A stretch of 64,000 nt of DNA from Vibrio sp. Y2-5 (GTDB lineage Bacteria; Pseudomonadota; Gammaproteobacteria; Enterobacterales; Vibrionaceae): NCBI RefSeq assembly GCF_014596725.1, contig NZ_JACVEG010000002.1:124001-188000 (forward strand), written 5' to 3'. A program made the position numbers and the translations under genes. Shown piece by piece: positions 1 through 8,408 of the stretch (the first letter of the stretch is position 1; every line of letters starts with the position of its first letter). The notes under the pieces were generated by a model. The model did not search any database, was not told the DNA's origin, and saw nothing but the letters and a program-made list of their open reading frames with translations.

Positions 1-395
1 CTGCGCCATGCCGCCCCTTGCTCGTTATCGGAATCAAATAACCACCCTAGCAGTAGCCTTCGGTAGTTCACCTTAGGACGAGGTGGCGGATCGGTGTTTT
101 CACTTGAACGATAATCACCTTTTGATAAATGAAAATGCTGAGACATAAAATGTTTGAAGTGCTCAGCCCTTGCCTGATAACTGTCGGTATTGTTTAAGAC
201 CTCAAACAAAGTGGGATACCAAACATGCAAACCATCAATTTCCAAAGGGATGGGTCTTTGTTGATAGCTAAGACTTGCCAACAACTTGGACGGAACGTTG
301 CAATGATTCAGTGGCAAGCAAATCTGCTGGAGAATTGCACTTTCTTCATCACTCAAAGCGTATTGTTCTGGCTCACAAACAGGTATCGGTATCAT
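1..395 (-). CDS. draT: NAD+-dinitrogen-reductase ADP-ribosyltransferase DraT (partial, N-terminal part)
   Basis: The gene reads off the left edge, so only the first ~131 residues are visible. It starts at an ATG (395-393) overlapping the draG stop by one base (TAATG), so the two are translationally coupled. The protein begins MIPIPVCEPEQYALSDEE and contains NHCNVPSKLLAS, PIPLEIDGLH, a HFKHFMSQHF segment and VNYRRLLLGWLFDSD, a pattern I recognise from the N-terminal half of DraT. In diazotrophs DraT uses NAD to ADP-ribosylate an arginine of nitrogenase reductase NifH, shutting off nitrogen fixation. Pairing with draG supports the call. Catalytic residues lie mostly outside the window, and nif genes are not in view. 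Confidence 0.72.
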   Translation of the reverse strand, partial: MIPIPVCEPEQYALSDEESAILQQICLPLNHCNVPSKLLASLSYQQRPIPLEIDGLHVWYPTLFEVLNNTDSYQARAEHFKHFMSQHFHLSKGDYRSSENTDPPPRPKVNYRRLLLGWLFDSDNEQGAAWR

Positions 396-1357
396 TATTC
401 ACCGCCTGAGATTTTTGTATTTTTCGTATTTAGGGCAAGCGCATAGAGTTCATCCGAAAGAGCCAAAATGTCTTCGTGTTTGTAGAGTACTGATAGCCAG
501 TCATCTCGAATTCCTTGATGCCCGTAATGAGCGCCCGCGAGTTGACCTGCAATCGCCGCAGTAGTATCGGCATCATTGCCCAAATTCGCGGCTGCCAATA
601 CACAAGACTCAAAGCTATTAGTGTTCATAAAACACCACAATGCCGACTCTAGGCTTTCAATCACATAACCACTTCCGGTTAACTCTTTATAGCTTTTGTT
701 GAGAAACAAGCCTGATTGAATCTCCTTAATCTCTTCCGTTTCCGCCGCATACTCCAGCTCGGCAAAAAACTGTTTTTCATGACCATGAATCAGATGGAAC
801 AGGATCGAAGACAAATAACGACAAGCATCAACGCACAAGGCCGAGCCATGTGTCGTCCGAGAACTCTCACCGGCGTAGAACACAGCGTCAGGAAGGGACA
901 ATTGATAGAAAATCGGTACAGGAGCTAATCGCATGATTGAGCCATTACCAGAGCTCCAGCGAGCTTTAGAACCCGCGTAAGGATCGCCCGTCTTTTGATA
1001 GCGACGCAATGCAGATGATACGCCGACGCCAACGTCAAAGCAGACACCAATACTGCTCATATAACCTTTATTCATCCACTGGCAGTATTTGTTCATTTGA
1101 TCGCGAGCGTCAAACTCGCCACATTCCAGCAAACTATGAGCAAGACATAGCGCCATTGAAGTATCGTCCGTCCAATAGCCTTTTTTGAGACAAAAATGCC
1201 CCCCACCCATCATATCTGTAATGGGTTTAAACGTCCCTGGAGGCTTAAATTCAAGTGTCGTACCCAGTGCATCTCCAACCGCGAGACCAACTAAGCAGCC
1301 TCTTGAACGATCGAGATCTGGAGTAACAGAAGATAAATGAGTAATAGACCCAGACAT
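395..1357 (-). CDS. draG: ADP-ribosyl-[dinitrogen reductase] glycohydrolase DraG
   Basis: ADP-ribosylglycohydrolase of the DraG/ARH fold, predicted to remove ADP-ribose from NifH and reactivate nitrogenase. Visible signatures are GLAVGDALGTTLEF near the N-terminus, WTDDTSMAL (first metal-binding motif) and the C-terminal GNDADTTAAIAGQ metal motif, so the dinuclear metal site appears intact. I prefer the ATG at 1357 (product begins MSGSITHLSS, ~320 aa) because GGAG lies 5 bases upstream. An in-frame ATG at 1399 adds 14 residues but has no ribosome site. draT follows directly, making this a draG-draT operon. Many ARH enzymes act on other substrates; the neighbour is what makes DraG the best name. 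Confidence 0.8.
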   Translation of the reverse strand: MSGSITHLSSVTPDLDRSRGCLVGLAVGDALGTTLEFKPPGTFKPITDMMGGGHFCLKKGYWTDDTSMALCLAHSLLECGEFDARDQMNKYCQWMNKGYMSSIGVCFDVGVGVSSALRRYQKTGDPYAGSKARWSSGNGSIMRLAPVPIFYQLSLPDAVFYAGESSRTTHGSALCVDACRYLSSILFHLIHGHEKQFFAELEYAAETEEIKEIQSGLFLNKSYKELTGSGYVIESLESALWCFMNTNSFESCVLAAANLGNDADTTAAIAGQLAGAHYGHQGIRDDWLSVLYKHEDILALSDELYALALNTKNTKISGGE

Positions 1358-1498
1358 AACAACTCCATTGCTTTCTAAATCCTGCACTTCTGTATTCATT
1401 TTTCATGAATATCAGTCGTGTTCACCAGTTTAGAGTGCCATAGATTATCAGTACAAAAAGCCACCAAACTCTCAGGTTTTAAGGTTTATTTTGCCCAA

Positions 1499-3205
1499 CT
1501 ACGAAATGCATTGGGCTCTTACCTGAAACGCAGACATGAGTGTACGTAACGCATTTGCCTGCACCGCCAAACCTTCACTTGCGGTAGCAGTTTCTTCAGT
1601 GCTTTGCAGTACTCTGTCACCGGAATCTTTAATACCAATCAGGTTCTGGCTTATTTGATCTGCAGTAACCGCTTGTTCTTCACTAGCGGCTGCAACCTGA
1701 GTATTCGATTCAGAGAGCTCAGCCAATGCGATGGCGATGTGATTTAGTTGATTTCTCGCTTGTTGAATACAATCGGAAGTTTGGTGTACTTTCTCGTTAC
1801 TTTGATTCATTGCACCATGAGCATGCTCTGAATTTTTGACTAACACTTCGATCAAATTGCCTATCTCATTGGTAGCCTGCTGGCTTCGAGAGGCGAGAGC
1901 TCGAACTTCATCAGCAACAACGGCAAATCCACGTCCTTGTTCACCAGCCCGAGCGGATTCGATGGCCGCATTTAACGCCAATAGGTTGGTCTGCTCCGAT
2001 ATTCCATCTACGACTTTGACGAAATCTTGTATCTTTTGCGTGCTGTTTTTTAAATCAAGAATCATGTTTTGAGATTGGCTTGCTTGCTCGACCAACATAA
2101 CAGACAGCTCTTGGGTCATATCGATTGTTGAACAGCCCTCTTTTACATTCGTTTCCGCGCGAGAAGTAGCAAACGCAGCATTATCAGCGTTGCTCGCCAC
2201 CTCTGTGATAGTTGCAGCCATTTCGGTCATTGCTGACGCCACTTGTTCCGTGTTTTCTTGCTGAACTTGCATAGCTTGACGATTGCCCTCTGCAACGGCG
2301 GATAACTCTGTCACGGTTGCGGCAATGGCATCTGTTCGGCTCATCACTTCCCCGATCATTTTACTTAACGAATTAGCCATCACGTTCATACTTGACATCA
2401 GTTGGCCAATTTCATCATTCGATTTCACTTCGATCAGTTGATCAAAATTGCCTTGCGCCATACTCGCTGCCACATTTTTCGCTCTGTTCATGGAACTGAC
2501 TATTCTGCGACTAAATAATATGCCGACAGTTAAACCAAAAATGATCGAGACAATAGACAGCGTTGCCATGCCTATCAATGCTTCATGCTCTTGTTCTTCC
2601 GTTATCATGACAGCATTCTCAGTCGCGTTTTCTAAGCCGACTAAAAATTCAGACAATTCCACATTGAGTAATTGCTGTGACTTTTCAAATTGATGGACAG
2701 TTTCAGCCATTGCCGCATTATTTTGTTTTGTTTCCAATCCATCCAAAATAGAAAACAAGGTTTTCTCATACCCCTTATGATGTTCTTCGAGCTGACTTAA
2801 ATTTTTCGACAATTCAGACAGATGGTTGGCTTGCTTAGTACTGATAGCGTGCTTTATCGCTTCGGTAAGCAGTGACTTAGCGTTCCGTATTTGATCATCA
2901 AAATAGGTTGAAGATTGCCTAACTTGAGCTACAAATGTCGCCATCGTTTGCTGGCTTTCTCCTGAAGGTATCTCCGCTAAACGAAAAGCTTTTTCTAACA
3001 ACACCGCGCCTTCGAGTTGTTTAATAGTGATACTGCTCGTCAATTTGACCAATGGCATATTTTCATGAGCAATCCCATCGATCTCTTTAGAGACACGTTC
3101 CATTTTCACTACAGCATAAAAAGAAACAATTAAAGTCAGAGCAAGTAACGTAACGATTAAGCCGATCAGTTTCTTGGTGATTGTTAGGTTTTTAAGCCAA
3201 CGCAT
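1499..3205 (-). CDS. Methyl-accepting chemotaxis protein (4HB-type sensor)
   Basis: Inner-membrane chemoreceptor of ~568 aa. From the ATG at 3205 it has a short cytoplasmic start ([13 protein letters not shown]), a first membrane helix, a periplasmic all-helical region of about 170 residues of the four-helix-bundle type, a second membrane helix (near [19 protein letters not shown]), a HAMP domain ([14 protein letters not shown]) and the signalling hairpin with [20 protein letters not shown]. It would pass ligand state to CheA/CheW. The start is chosen because AGAGG lies upstream of this ATG; an upstream TTG at 3232 would add nine residues without a ribosome site. The ligand is unknown. It stands alone, divergent from the PepSY gene. 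Confidence 0.93.
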   Translation of the reverse strand: MRWLKNLTITKKLIGLIVTLLALTLIVSFYAVVKMERVSKEIDGIAHENMPLVKLTSSITIKQLEGAVLLEKAFRLAEIPSGESQQTMATFVAQVRQSSTYFDDQIRNAKSLLTEAIKHAISTKQANHLSELSKNLSQLEEHHKGYEKTLFSILDGLETKQNNAAMAETVHQFEKSQQLLNVELSEFLVGLENATENAVMITEEQEHEALIGMATLSIVSIIFGLTVGILFSRRIVSSMNRAKNVAASMAQGNFDQLIEVKSNDEIGQLMSSMNVMANSLSKMIGEVMSRTDAIAATVTELSAVAEGNRQAMQVQQENTEQVASAMTEMAATITEVASNADNAAFATSRAETNVKEGCSTIDMTQELSVMLVEQASQSQNMILDLKNSTQKIQDFVKVVDGISEQTNLLALNAAIESARAGEQGRGFAVVADEVRALASRSQQATNEIGNLIEVLVKNSEHAHGAMNQSNEKVHQTSDCIQQARNQLNHIAIALAELSESNTQVAAASEEQAVTADQISQNLIGIKDSGDRVLQSTEETATASEGLAVQANALRTLMSAFQVRAQCIS

Positions 3206-3295
3206 AGACACCTCTGTGTTGTTAGCAAACAAATTAAGAATAGCTGATACAAAAATTTAGGATAAAAATTATACCGATATTAGACCCAACCCTCT

Positions 3296-3344
3296 TTTAA
3301 GCGCTTACTTAAGCATGGCAAACCATTCTTAAGCATTCCTTAAG
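3296..3344 (+). promoter_or_regulatory. PmrA/QseB-like CTTAAG direct-repeat array
   Basis: Two pairs of direct hexamers lie ~55-100 bases before the PepSY start: TTTAAG-N6-CTTAAG at 3296-3313 and CTTAAG-N5-CTTAAG at 3328-3344. The second pair exactly fits the YTTAAK-N5-YTTAAK pattern known for PmrA/QseB-type OmpR-family response regulators. Both lie on the promoter side of the PepSY-cytochrome b561 operon. The regulator is not in this window. Confidence 0.6.
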
Positions 3345-3398
3345 AATTAGTGTTCAAACTGGGCCTTGATCGTTAACCAAGATTCTCAAGGAGAGAAC

Positions 3399-3686
3399 AT
3401 GACTACTAACACGATGCTTCGTTCTGGTTTACTAGTAACACTGATGGCTACATCTTCGTTGGCAATGGCTTCTGATCCTGTATGTACAAAACAGCCGGAA
3501 TCTAAATGGATGCCTTTCGACCAAGCAAAACAGCAGGTTCTGGATATGGGCTACAAGATTAAAAAGTTCAAGACAACCAGCACCGGTTGTTACGAGTTGT
3601 ACGGATATAACGCTGAAGGCAAAAAAGCTGAAATCTATTTCAACCCAGTGGATATGAGTAAAGTAAAAGAGGAACAAGATGACTAA
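3399..3686 (+). CDS. PepSY domain-containing periplasmic protein
   Basis: Small exported protein of 95 aa. It has an N-terminal signal peptide (MTTNTMLRSGLLVTLMATSSLAMA), then a single PepSY-like domain: KWMPFDQAKQQVLDMGYKIKKFK leading into CYELYGYNAEGKKAEIYFNP. PepSY proteins of this type often accompany membrane b-type cytochromes; their biochemical role is not well defined. The start is the ATG at 3399 behind AAGGAGAGAAC; an upstream in-frame TTG has no ribosome site. The end overlaps the next gene by eight bases (ATGACTAA), so PepSY and cytochrome b561 are co-translated. The CTTAAG array upstream suggests control by a PmrA/QseB-type regulator. Confidence 0.88.
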   Translation: MTTNTMLRSGLLVTLMATSSLAMASDPVCTKQPESKWMPFDQAKQQVLDMGYKIKKFKTTSTGCYELYGYNAEGKKAEIYFNPVDMSKVKEEQDD

Positions 3687-4194
3687 ACCATACGTTTGGG
3701 ACACTGTCGTTCGTCTCACACACTGGACCGTAGCCGCGATGTTTCTTGCGAACTACTTTGTCACAGAAGAAGGCAGTGAAACGCACGAATGGGTGGGATA
3801 CATCGTTCTGGCAGCGATAGCAGTTCGGCTCTTATGGGGCTTTGTCACTCGCTCCCCTGCTCGTCTATCAGCATTCAAGCCGTCTGTGTCTCAAGCTGTA
3901 GATCATTTGCAACAGGTCTTAAATACCAAGTCTGATGATCATCAGGGTCATAATCCCGCTGGCGCAGTAATGATTTGGGTAATGTGGACACTTCTCATCC
4001 TTACAGGCTTATCCGGTTGGTCAACTCAGCTAGATATGTTTTGGGGAGAAGAATGGGTAGAGCAAGTTCATGAGTTGTTCGCTAATCTCACCATGTTCGC
4101 TGTTGCAATTCATATCAGTGCGGTCATCTTTATGACTCACTGGACGAAACGCTCTTACGTGAAAAGTATGCTGTTTTCTCGTAACTCTCACTAA
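3679..4194 (+). CDS. Cytochrome b561 family protein
   Basis: Integral membrane b-type cytochrome of 171 aa with four hydrophobic segments (roughly residues 12-28, 40-56, 95-113 and 135-153). Candidate haem ligands are His15 and His36 in the N-terminal half and His131 and His145 in the C-terminal half, as expected for the prokaryotic cytochrome b561/hydrogenase cytochrome b superfamily (PF01292). It probably moves electrons across or within the inner membrane, with the PepSY protein as a periplasmic partner. It overlaps the PepSY gene by eight bases and ends just before a strong terminator. Electron donor and acceptor cannot be told from sequence. Confidence 0.9.
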   Translation: MTKPYVWDTVVRLTHWTVAAMFLANYFVTEEGSETHEWVGYIVLAAIAVRLLWGFVTRSPARLSAFKPSVSQAVDHLQQVLNTKSDDHQGHNPAGAVMIWVMWTLLILTGLSGWSTQLDMFWGEEWVEQVHELFANLTMFAVAIHISAVIFMTHWTKRSYVKSMLFSRNSH

Positions 4195-4218
4195 CCAATT
4201 CATTTAATTAGATATTTA

Positions 4219-4255
4219 AAACAGCCTGTTTTTGCTAACAGGCTGTTTTTCTTTT
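4219..4255 (+). terminator. Rho-independent terminator after cytochrome b561
   Basis: A perfect 12-bp stem (AAACAGCCTGTT at 4219-4230 with AACAGGCTGTTT at 4237-4248) with a six-base loop is followed by TTCTTTTTG. It lies 25 bases after the cytochrome b561 stop. Confidence 0.9.
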
Positions 4256-4270
4256 TGTTGAACAAGGGTT

Positions 4271-4287
4271 ATGTAATTTAATTACAT
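4271..4287. promoter_or_regulatory. AT-rich palindromic operator candidate
   Basis: ATGTAATTTAATTACAT is a near-perfect 17-base palindrome (7-bp arms ATGTAAT/ATTACAT) located ~130 bases upstream of a small membrane-protein ORF. It resembles a dimeric repressor site; the regulator is unknown. Confidence 0.4.
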
Positions 4288-4417
4288 TAAATAAAAGTAA
4301 AAACCCTAAAACTCGCCGAATGAATAAAAATAACCACAGGCAATGTTGATCTATGTCATACCAAGGAGTAAAGTGTGACCAAAGTCTCGTTTAATTAACC
4401 GTTTTATAGGTGGGAAC

Positions 4418-4537
4418 ATGTTCGACAGAAAGAAATCGTTACTAAGCAACATTCGTGAATTAGGCAGTATCCTAGCGCTATTCTCAGTATCATCATTGAC
4501 AGTGCTATTGCTAAGCCAAACTTGGGTTAATTTCTAA
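4418..4537 (+). CDS. Small single-pass membrane protein (39 aa)
   Basis: A short ORF of 39 codons. It starts MFDRKKSLLSNIREL, a positively charged N-terminus, followed by a hydrophobic stretch (ILALFSVSSLTVLLL) long enough for one membrane helix, and ends SQTWVNF. The ATG is preceded by AGGTGG at suitable spacing, and the gap is otherwise empty. I do not recognise the family. Charge distribution predicts the N-terminus in the cytoplasm. It could be a real small membrane protein or a chance ORF; the ribosome site and helix favour the first. Confidence 0.5.
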   Translation: MFDRKKSLLSNIRELGSILALFSVSSLTVLLLSQTWVNF

Positions 4538-4657
4538 TTCTGAGTCAATCACAGCGACACTGAGAAAAATCGAGAGAACGAACCTTGGTTGTTATACAAA
4601 CGCTGGTTCTAATGGAGAGTTTTGATGGTTTGCTTGAGTTCAGATAACCCAATCAAG

Positions 4658-4700
4658 GTGTCATTTCACCGCTAGTGTTTCACCATGAGTGAAATGACAC
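4658..4700. repeat. Inverted repeat, 12-bp arms
   Basis: GTGTCATTTCAC (4658-4669) and GTGAAATGACAC (4689-4700) are perfect reverse complements separated by 19 bases. No T-run follows on either side, so it is not a standard terminator. It could be an operator, a bimolecular recognition site or part of a 3' structure. Confidence 0.55.
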
Positions 4701-4708
4701 ACTTATAA

Positions 4709-4744
4709 AACAGACAATCATTCACTTATCAATAACTGTCTGTT
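4709..4744 (-). terminator. Possible terminator after uxuA
   Basis: On the minus strand, AACAGACA pairs with TGTCTGTT (8-bp arms at 4709-4716 and 4737-4744) with a 20-base loop, then TTTTA. It lies just past the uxuA stop. The long loop and short T-run make it weak. Confidence 0.4.
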
Positions 4745-4751
4745 CCCCTTC

Positions 4752-5825
4752 TTAAGATTGTTTAGCGTTTTTTTCCACGCTATCCCAAACACCAAGAATA
4801 TACATTATGCCTAGTGCACGGTCGTATAACCCGTAGCCTGGACGCGCCCATTTTTCTTCGCCCCAAATATGACGACCATGATCGGGACGCACATACCCAT
4901 CATAACCATGTTTATGCAGAGTCTGAACGACTTTGACTGTATCCACTGAACCATCACAAGCACGGTGTGAAGCTTCGATAAAGTTACCATTGTCATAGCG
5001 TTTAACGTTACGAATGTGCATGAAATGAATGCGGTCGTGGTACGCATCTATAATGTCTGGAATATCGTTATTCGATGAACCCAGAGAGCCCGTGCACAAG
5101 CTCAAGCCATTGTATGGGCTTTGCACTAAGTTAAGAAAACGACCGATGTTCTCTTTATTGATGATCAAACGTGGCAGACCAAAAATTGGGAATGCAGGGT
5201 CGTCTGGGTGAATACCCATCTTGATACCCACTTCTTCACACACAGGAATCACTTGCTCTAAGAAGTATTGTAGATTGCGCCATAAGTCTTCAGCCGTGAA
5301 GTTTTCGTACAGTTTAAACGTTTCCTTCAAACGAGCTAAACGCTCTGGTTCCCAGCCCGGCATAGTCACATCGACATTGGTCGATAACTTTTCGATCAGC
5401 TCGATTGGATCAATATTTTCGATTTTGCTTTTTTCGAAGAACAGCGCGTTCGAACCATCTTCCATCTCTTTGTAGAGTTCAGTACGAGTCCAGTCAAATA
5501 CCGGCATAAAGTTGTAACACACCACTTTTACGCCCACTTTTGCAAGGCGACGCAGTGTTTCTTTATAGTTCTCGATGTATTTATCACGAGTTGGTAGACC
5601 AAGTTTGATGTCTTCGTGAACATTGACACTCTCAACAACGTCAATATGAAAACCCGCCGCTTCAATGATCGCTTTTTCTTTCGCGATACGCTCTTCGCTC
5701 CAAAGCTCACCAGCAGCCATATCATGCAGTGACCAGACGATACCTTCTACCCCTGGGATCTGTTTAATGTTGCCGAGAGTAACTTTATCGTTACCTTCTC
5801 CGTACCAACGGAATGTCATTTTCAT
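4752..5825 (-). CDS. uxuA: Mannonate dehydratase UxuA
   Basis: Converts D-mannonate to 2-keto-3-deoxygluconate (EC 4.2.1.8) in the glucuronate branch of hexuronate catabolism. The 357-aa protein has the TIM-barrel UxuA pattern: MTFRWYGEGNDKVTLGNIKQ at the start, GVEGIVWSLHDM, KVVCYNFMPVFDWTRT, MGIHPDDPAFPIFGLPR and HFMHIRNVKR. It is the shorter type seen in Firmicutes and many marine bacteria, about 40 residues shorter than E. coli UxuA. It starts at 5825 behind AGAGGAAATAATAG, which overlaps the end of uxuB three bases upstream, so it is last in the dctQ-dctM-dctP-uxuB-uxuA direction. The ExuR/UxuR-like sites upstream of dctQ probably control it. Confidence 0.95.
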   Translation of the reverse strand: MKMTFRWYGEGNDKVTLGNIKQIPGVEGIVWSLHDMAAGELWSEERIAKEKAIIEAAGFHIDVVESVNVHEDIKLGLPTRDKYIENYKETLRRLAKVGVKVVCYNFMPVFDWTRTELYKEMEDGSNALFFEKSKIENIDPIELIEKLSTNVDVTMPGWEPERLARLKETFKLYENFTAEDLWRNLQYFLEQVIPVCEEVGIKMGIHPDDPAFPIFGLPRLIINKENIGRFLNLVQSPYNGLSLCTGSLGSSNNDIPDIIDAYHDRIHFMHIRNVKRYDNGNFIEASHRACDGSVDTVKVVQTLHKHGYDGYVRPDHGRHIWGEEKWARPGYGLYDRALGIMYILGVWDSVEKNAKQS

Positions 5826-5828
5826 CTA

Positions 5829-7310
5829 TTATTTCCTCTGTGCTACGAAGCTGGCTACCGATGCTTTGGCACCGTTTGCAAACAGTGTTTCTAACGCGGA
5901 TTGCAGCTCTGCTCTGAATGTTTGATTAGTCGCTAGCTCTTGGTCAAAGACACTGCGAAGAGATAAGAAACCATCTAAGGCTTTTTCTAAATCTGAGTCA
6001 GCTTGCTGCCAAATTTGCGCAAGCTGCTGTTTGAGCGGATCTTGAACATCAATCTCCTGCCCTTGTTCGTTTACACCGCTGACATAACGAATCCAGCCCG
6101 CCAATGCTAAACATAACCCTTTGATAGAAATACCATTGTTAAGTGAATAGCGAATGGTTTGTAGGAAGCGTTGCGGAACCTTCTGTGTTCCGTCCATCGC
6201 AATCTGCCATGTACGGTGTTGCAGCCCTTTATTCTCGTAACGCTCAATCAGCTGATCTTTGTACTTATCGAGGTCGATGCCTTCTATGCTTAGCGATGGC
6301 GTGATTTCTTCGTCCATCAGATAACGAACAAAGATCTTAAAATTCGGATCTTGAATCGTTTCCGCAATGGTTTCATAACCAGACAAATAACCAAGATAGG
6401 CCATCGTAGAGTGAGTACCGTTAAGCAGACGCAGTTTCATCTCTTCAAATGGCACAACGTTGTCTGTTACCTGCACATTGGCGATAGACGTCTTTTCCCA
6501 AGCAGGGCGTTCATTGACAAATTTGTCTTCAATCACCCACTGTAAAAAAGGTTCGGTAACCACGCTGGCTTTGTCTTCAAAACCCAAAACTTTCTCCACA
6601 CGAGCGATATCTTTTTCTGTCGTACGAGGAACAATGCGGTCGACCATAGTACACGGGAAAGTAATGTGCGCTTTAATCCACTGGTACAGCTCTTCATCCA
6701 ACTGCTTAGCAAACTGCAACACTACTTTCTCTAAAACATGACCATTTTCAGGTAAGTTGTCGCAGGTCAATGGTGTAAAAGGCTGAACACCTTTTTGGTA
6801 GCGACAGCGTATAGCTGAAACCAAAAAACCGATCGCCGATTTTGGTGTATCAATATTTTCTAAATCATGCTGAATCAGTGGATGTGAAAGATCTAAATCA
6901 CCCGTTGCAGGGTTGTGGCAATAGCCCTTTTCTGTAACGGTCAGCGAAACGATTTTCACCTCTGGGTTACACATATAGCTTAAAACTTGCTCTGTTTGAG
7001 CTGACATCAACACTGTCTCGATTGAGCCAACGATGTTGATATTCAATTGATCGTTGTATCCGACACCGACCGAATAAAGGCTATCTTGTGCCATTAACTC
7101 TTTCTGTAAATCGGCATCGCTCCAAGTGACACCAACGATTTTCCAGTTACCGCCAAATTCTTTTATCACAGCATCTGTAATTAATGCCTGATGAGCGCGG
7201 TGAAAAGCGCCAAAGCCCAAATGTACAATCCCAACTTTTGCATTCTTGTTATTTTCGTTGGGTTGAATTAGGGCATTAGCCGCAGGTAAGTGAGCTTGAC
7301 TTAATCTCAT
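5829..7310 (-). CDS. uxuB: D-fructuronate reductase (mannitol dehydrogenase family) UxuB
   Basis: NAD-dependent long-chain polyol dehydrogenase of ~493 aa that reduces D-fructuronate to D-mannonate (EC 1.1.1.57). Visible are the N-terminal nucleotide-binding region (KVGIVHLGFGAFHRAHQA), the CTMVDRIVPRTTEKD block and the catalytic-domain motif KLRLLNGTHSTMAYLG. I chose the ATG at 7310 (MRLSQAHL) over an upstream TTG at 7325. It is followed almost directly by uxuA, the next step in the pathway. The family also includes mannitol and tagaturonate dehydrogenases; the neighbour uxuA, and a separate uxaB across the divide, make fructuronate the likely substrate. Confidence 0.93.
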   Translation of the reverse strand: MRLSQAHLPAANALIQPNENNKNAKVGIVHLGFGAFHRAHQALITDAVIKEFGGNWKIVGVTWSDADLQKELMAQDSLYSVGVGYNDQLNINIVGSIETVLMSAQTEQVLSYMCNPEVKIVSLTVTEKGYCHNPATGDLDLSHPLIQHDLENIDTPKSAIGFLVSAIRCRYQKGVQPFTPLTCDNLPENGHVLEKVVLQFAKQLDEELYQWIKAHITFPCTMVDRIVPRTTEKDIARVEKVLGFEDKASVVTEPFLQWVIEDKFVNERPAWEKTSIANVQVTDNVVPFEEMKLRLLNGTHSTMAYLGYLSGYETIAETIQDPNFKIFVRYLMDEEITPSLSIEGIDLDKYKDQLIERYENKGLQHRTWQIAMDGTQKVPQRFLQTIRYSLNNGISIKGLCLALAGWIRYVSGVNEQGQEIDVQDPLKQQLAQIWQQADSDLEKALDGFLSLRSVFDQELATNQTFRAELQSALETLFANGAKASVASFVAQRK

Positions 7311-7429
7311 AATTATTCGAACCAAATGATGTTAATAGACGCAAAGCGAACTCTTTGCGTAGGAAATCTTGCGTGAGAGAGTGACCAATAGCGCAGGGAA
7401 AAGTCCCCGCGCTATAAGAACATCTCTGC

Positions 7430-8392
7430 TTACATTGCTTGAATCTTGTCTAGAAGAGGTACTAGATCTGGGTTTTCCTTACGGAATTTTTCATACACAG
7501 GCTTAACCGCTTCTTGGAACTTAGGAATGTCACTCTCAACGAAAGTCACATTTTGGTTAACCAGTTCCGCTTTCGCTTTTTCTACGTAGTTTGCCCAGTT
7601 AGTGTCTTGTTGCTTAACTGTCTCTTTCGCGATTTCACGAATTTTTGCTTGGTCTTCTGCTGATAGGCTATCCCATACACCTGTTGACACTACAAGTACG
7701 TCAGGAACCATAGTGTGCTTGTCGTAAGAATATGTTTTCTTCACTTCGTAGTGACGAGAAGAGTAGTAAGACGGAATGTTGTTCTCCGCACCATCGACAA
7801 CACCCTGTTGTAATGCTGAGTAAAGCTCACCGTATGGTAGTGGAACCGGAGTACCGCCTAGCGCTTTGATAGTATCAATCGCAAGCGCTGAGTTTTGTAC
7901 ACGGATTTTCAGACCTTTCAAATCTTCTGGAGTACGAATCGGTTTGTCAGTGTAAAAGCTACGTGCACCTGCATCTAAGAATGCAAGACCGATAAAGCCA
8001 GAGTCTTTAGAAGACATCAGGATTTGCTCACCAATAGGACCTTGAAGTACAGCATCGTATTGTGCGCGGTCACGGTATAGGTAAGGTAGAGAAAGTAGTT
8101 TGTAATCTGACGCAAATGCTGTCAGTGGTGCAGCACTCACTTTAGTGAAGCCGATAGTGCCACCTTGTACCATTTGCAGTAGTTCAGTTTCATTACCTAA
8201 AGTACCGTTTGGATACACTTTTACGCGCATTTTAGTTTCTTTTGTCACTTTGGCAGCAAACCAATCCAAAGATGTGTGAACTGGGTGCTCTGTCGGTAAC
8301 GCATGAGCTAGCTTAACAGTAGCTGCATAAACGTTGCCTGCCATTAGTGTTGAAAGCGTACAAGCAAGTAAAAGTTTATTTGTTGTTTTCAT
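7430..8392 (-). CDS. dctP: TRAP transporter solute-binding protein DctP
   Basis: Periplasmic binding subunit of a TRAP transporter, 320 aa, with a signal peptide (MKTTNKLLLACTLSTLMAGNVYA). Family marks are VKLAHALPTEHPVHTSLDWFA, the central GLKIRVQNSALAIDTIKALGGTPVPLPYGELYSALQQGVVDGAENN block (binding arginine in KIRVQ) and YEVKKTYSYDKH. It feeds the DctQM membrane unit encoded just upstream. Wedged between uxuBA and the divergent uxaCBA operon, it most likely binds D-glucuronate and/or D-galacturonate, as some known TRAP systems do; the substrate is inferred from context. The start at 8392 has AGGA nearby. Confidence 0.94.
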   Translation of the reverse strand: MKTTNKLLLACTLSTLMAGNVYAATVKLAHALPTEHPVHTSLDWFAAKVTKETKMRVKVYPNGTLGNETELLQMVQGGTIGFTKVSAAPLTAFASDYKLLSLPYLYRDRAQYDAVLQGPIGEQILMSSKDSGFIGLAFLDAGARSFYTDKPIRTPEDLKGLKIRVQNSALAIDTIKALGGTPVPLPYGELYSALQQGVVDGAENNIPSYYSSRHYEVKKTYSYDKHTMVPDVLVVSTGVWDSLSAEDQAKIREIAKETVKQQDTNWANYVEKAKAELVNQNVTFVESDIPKFQEAVKPVYEKFRKENPDLVPLLDKIQAM

Positions 8393-8408
8393 TTTATAGT
8401 CCTATCAA

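Noticed and set aside
4658..4700. Terminator after uxuA
   Set aside because: The perfect repeat has a 19-base loop and no T-run on either strand, so it is listed only as an inverted repeat.
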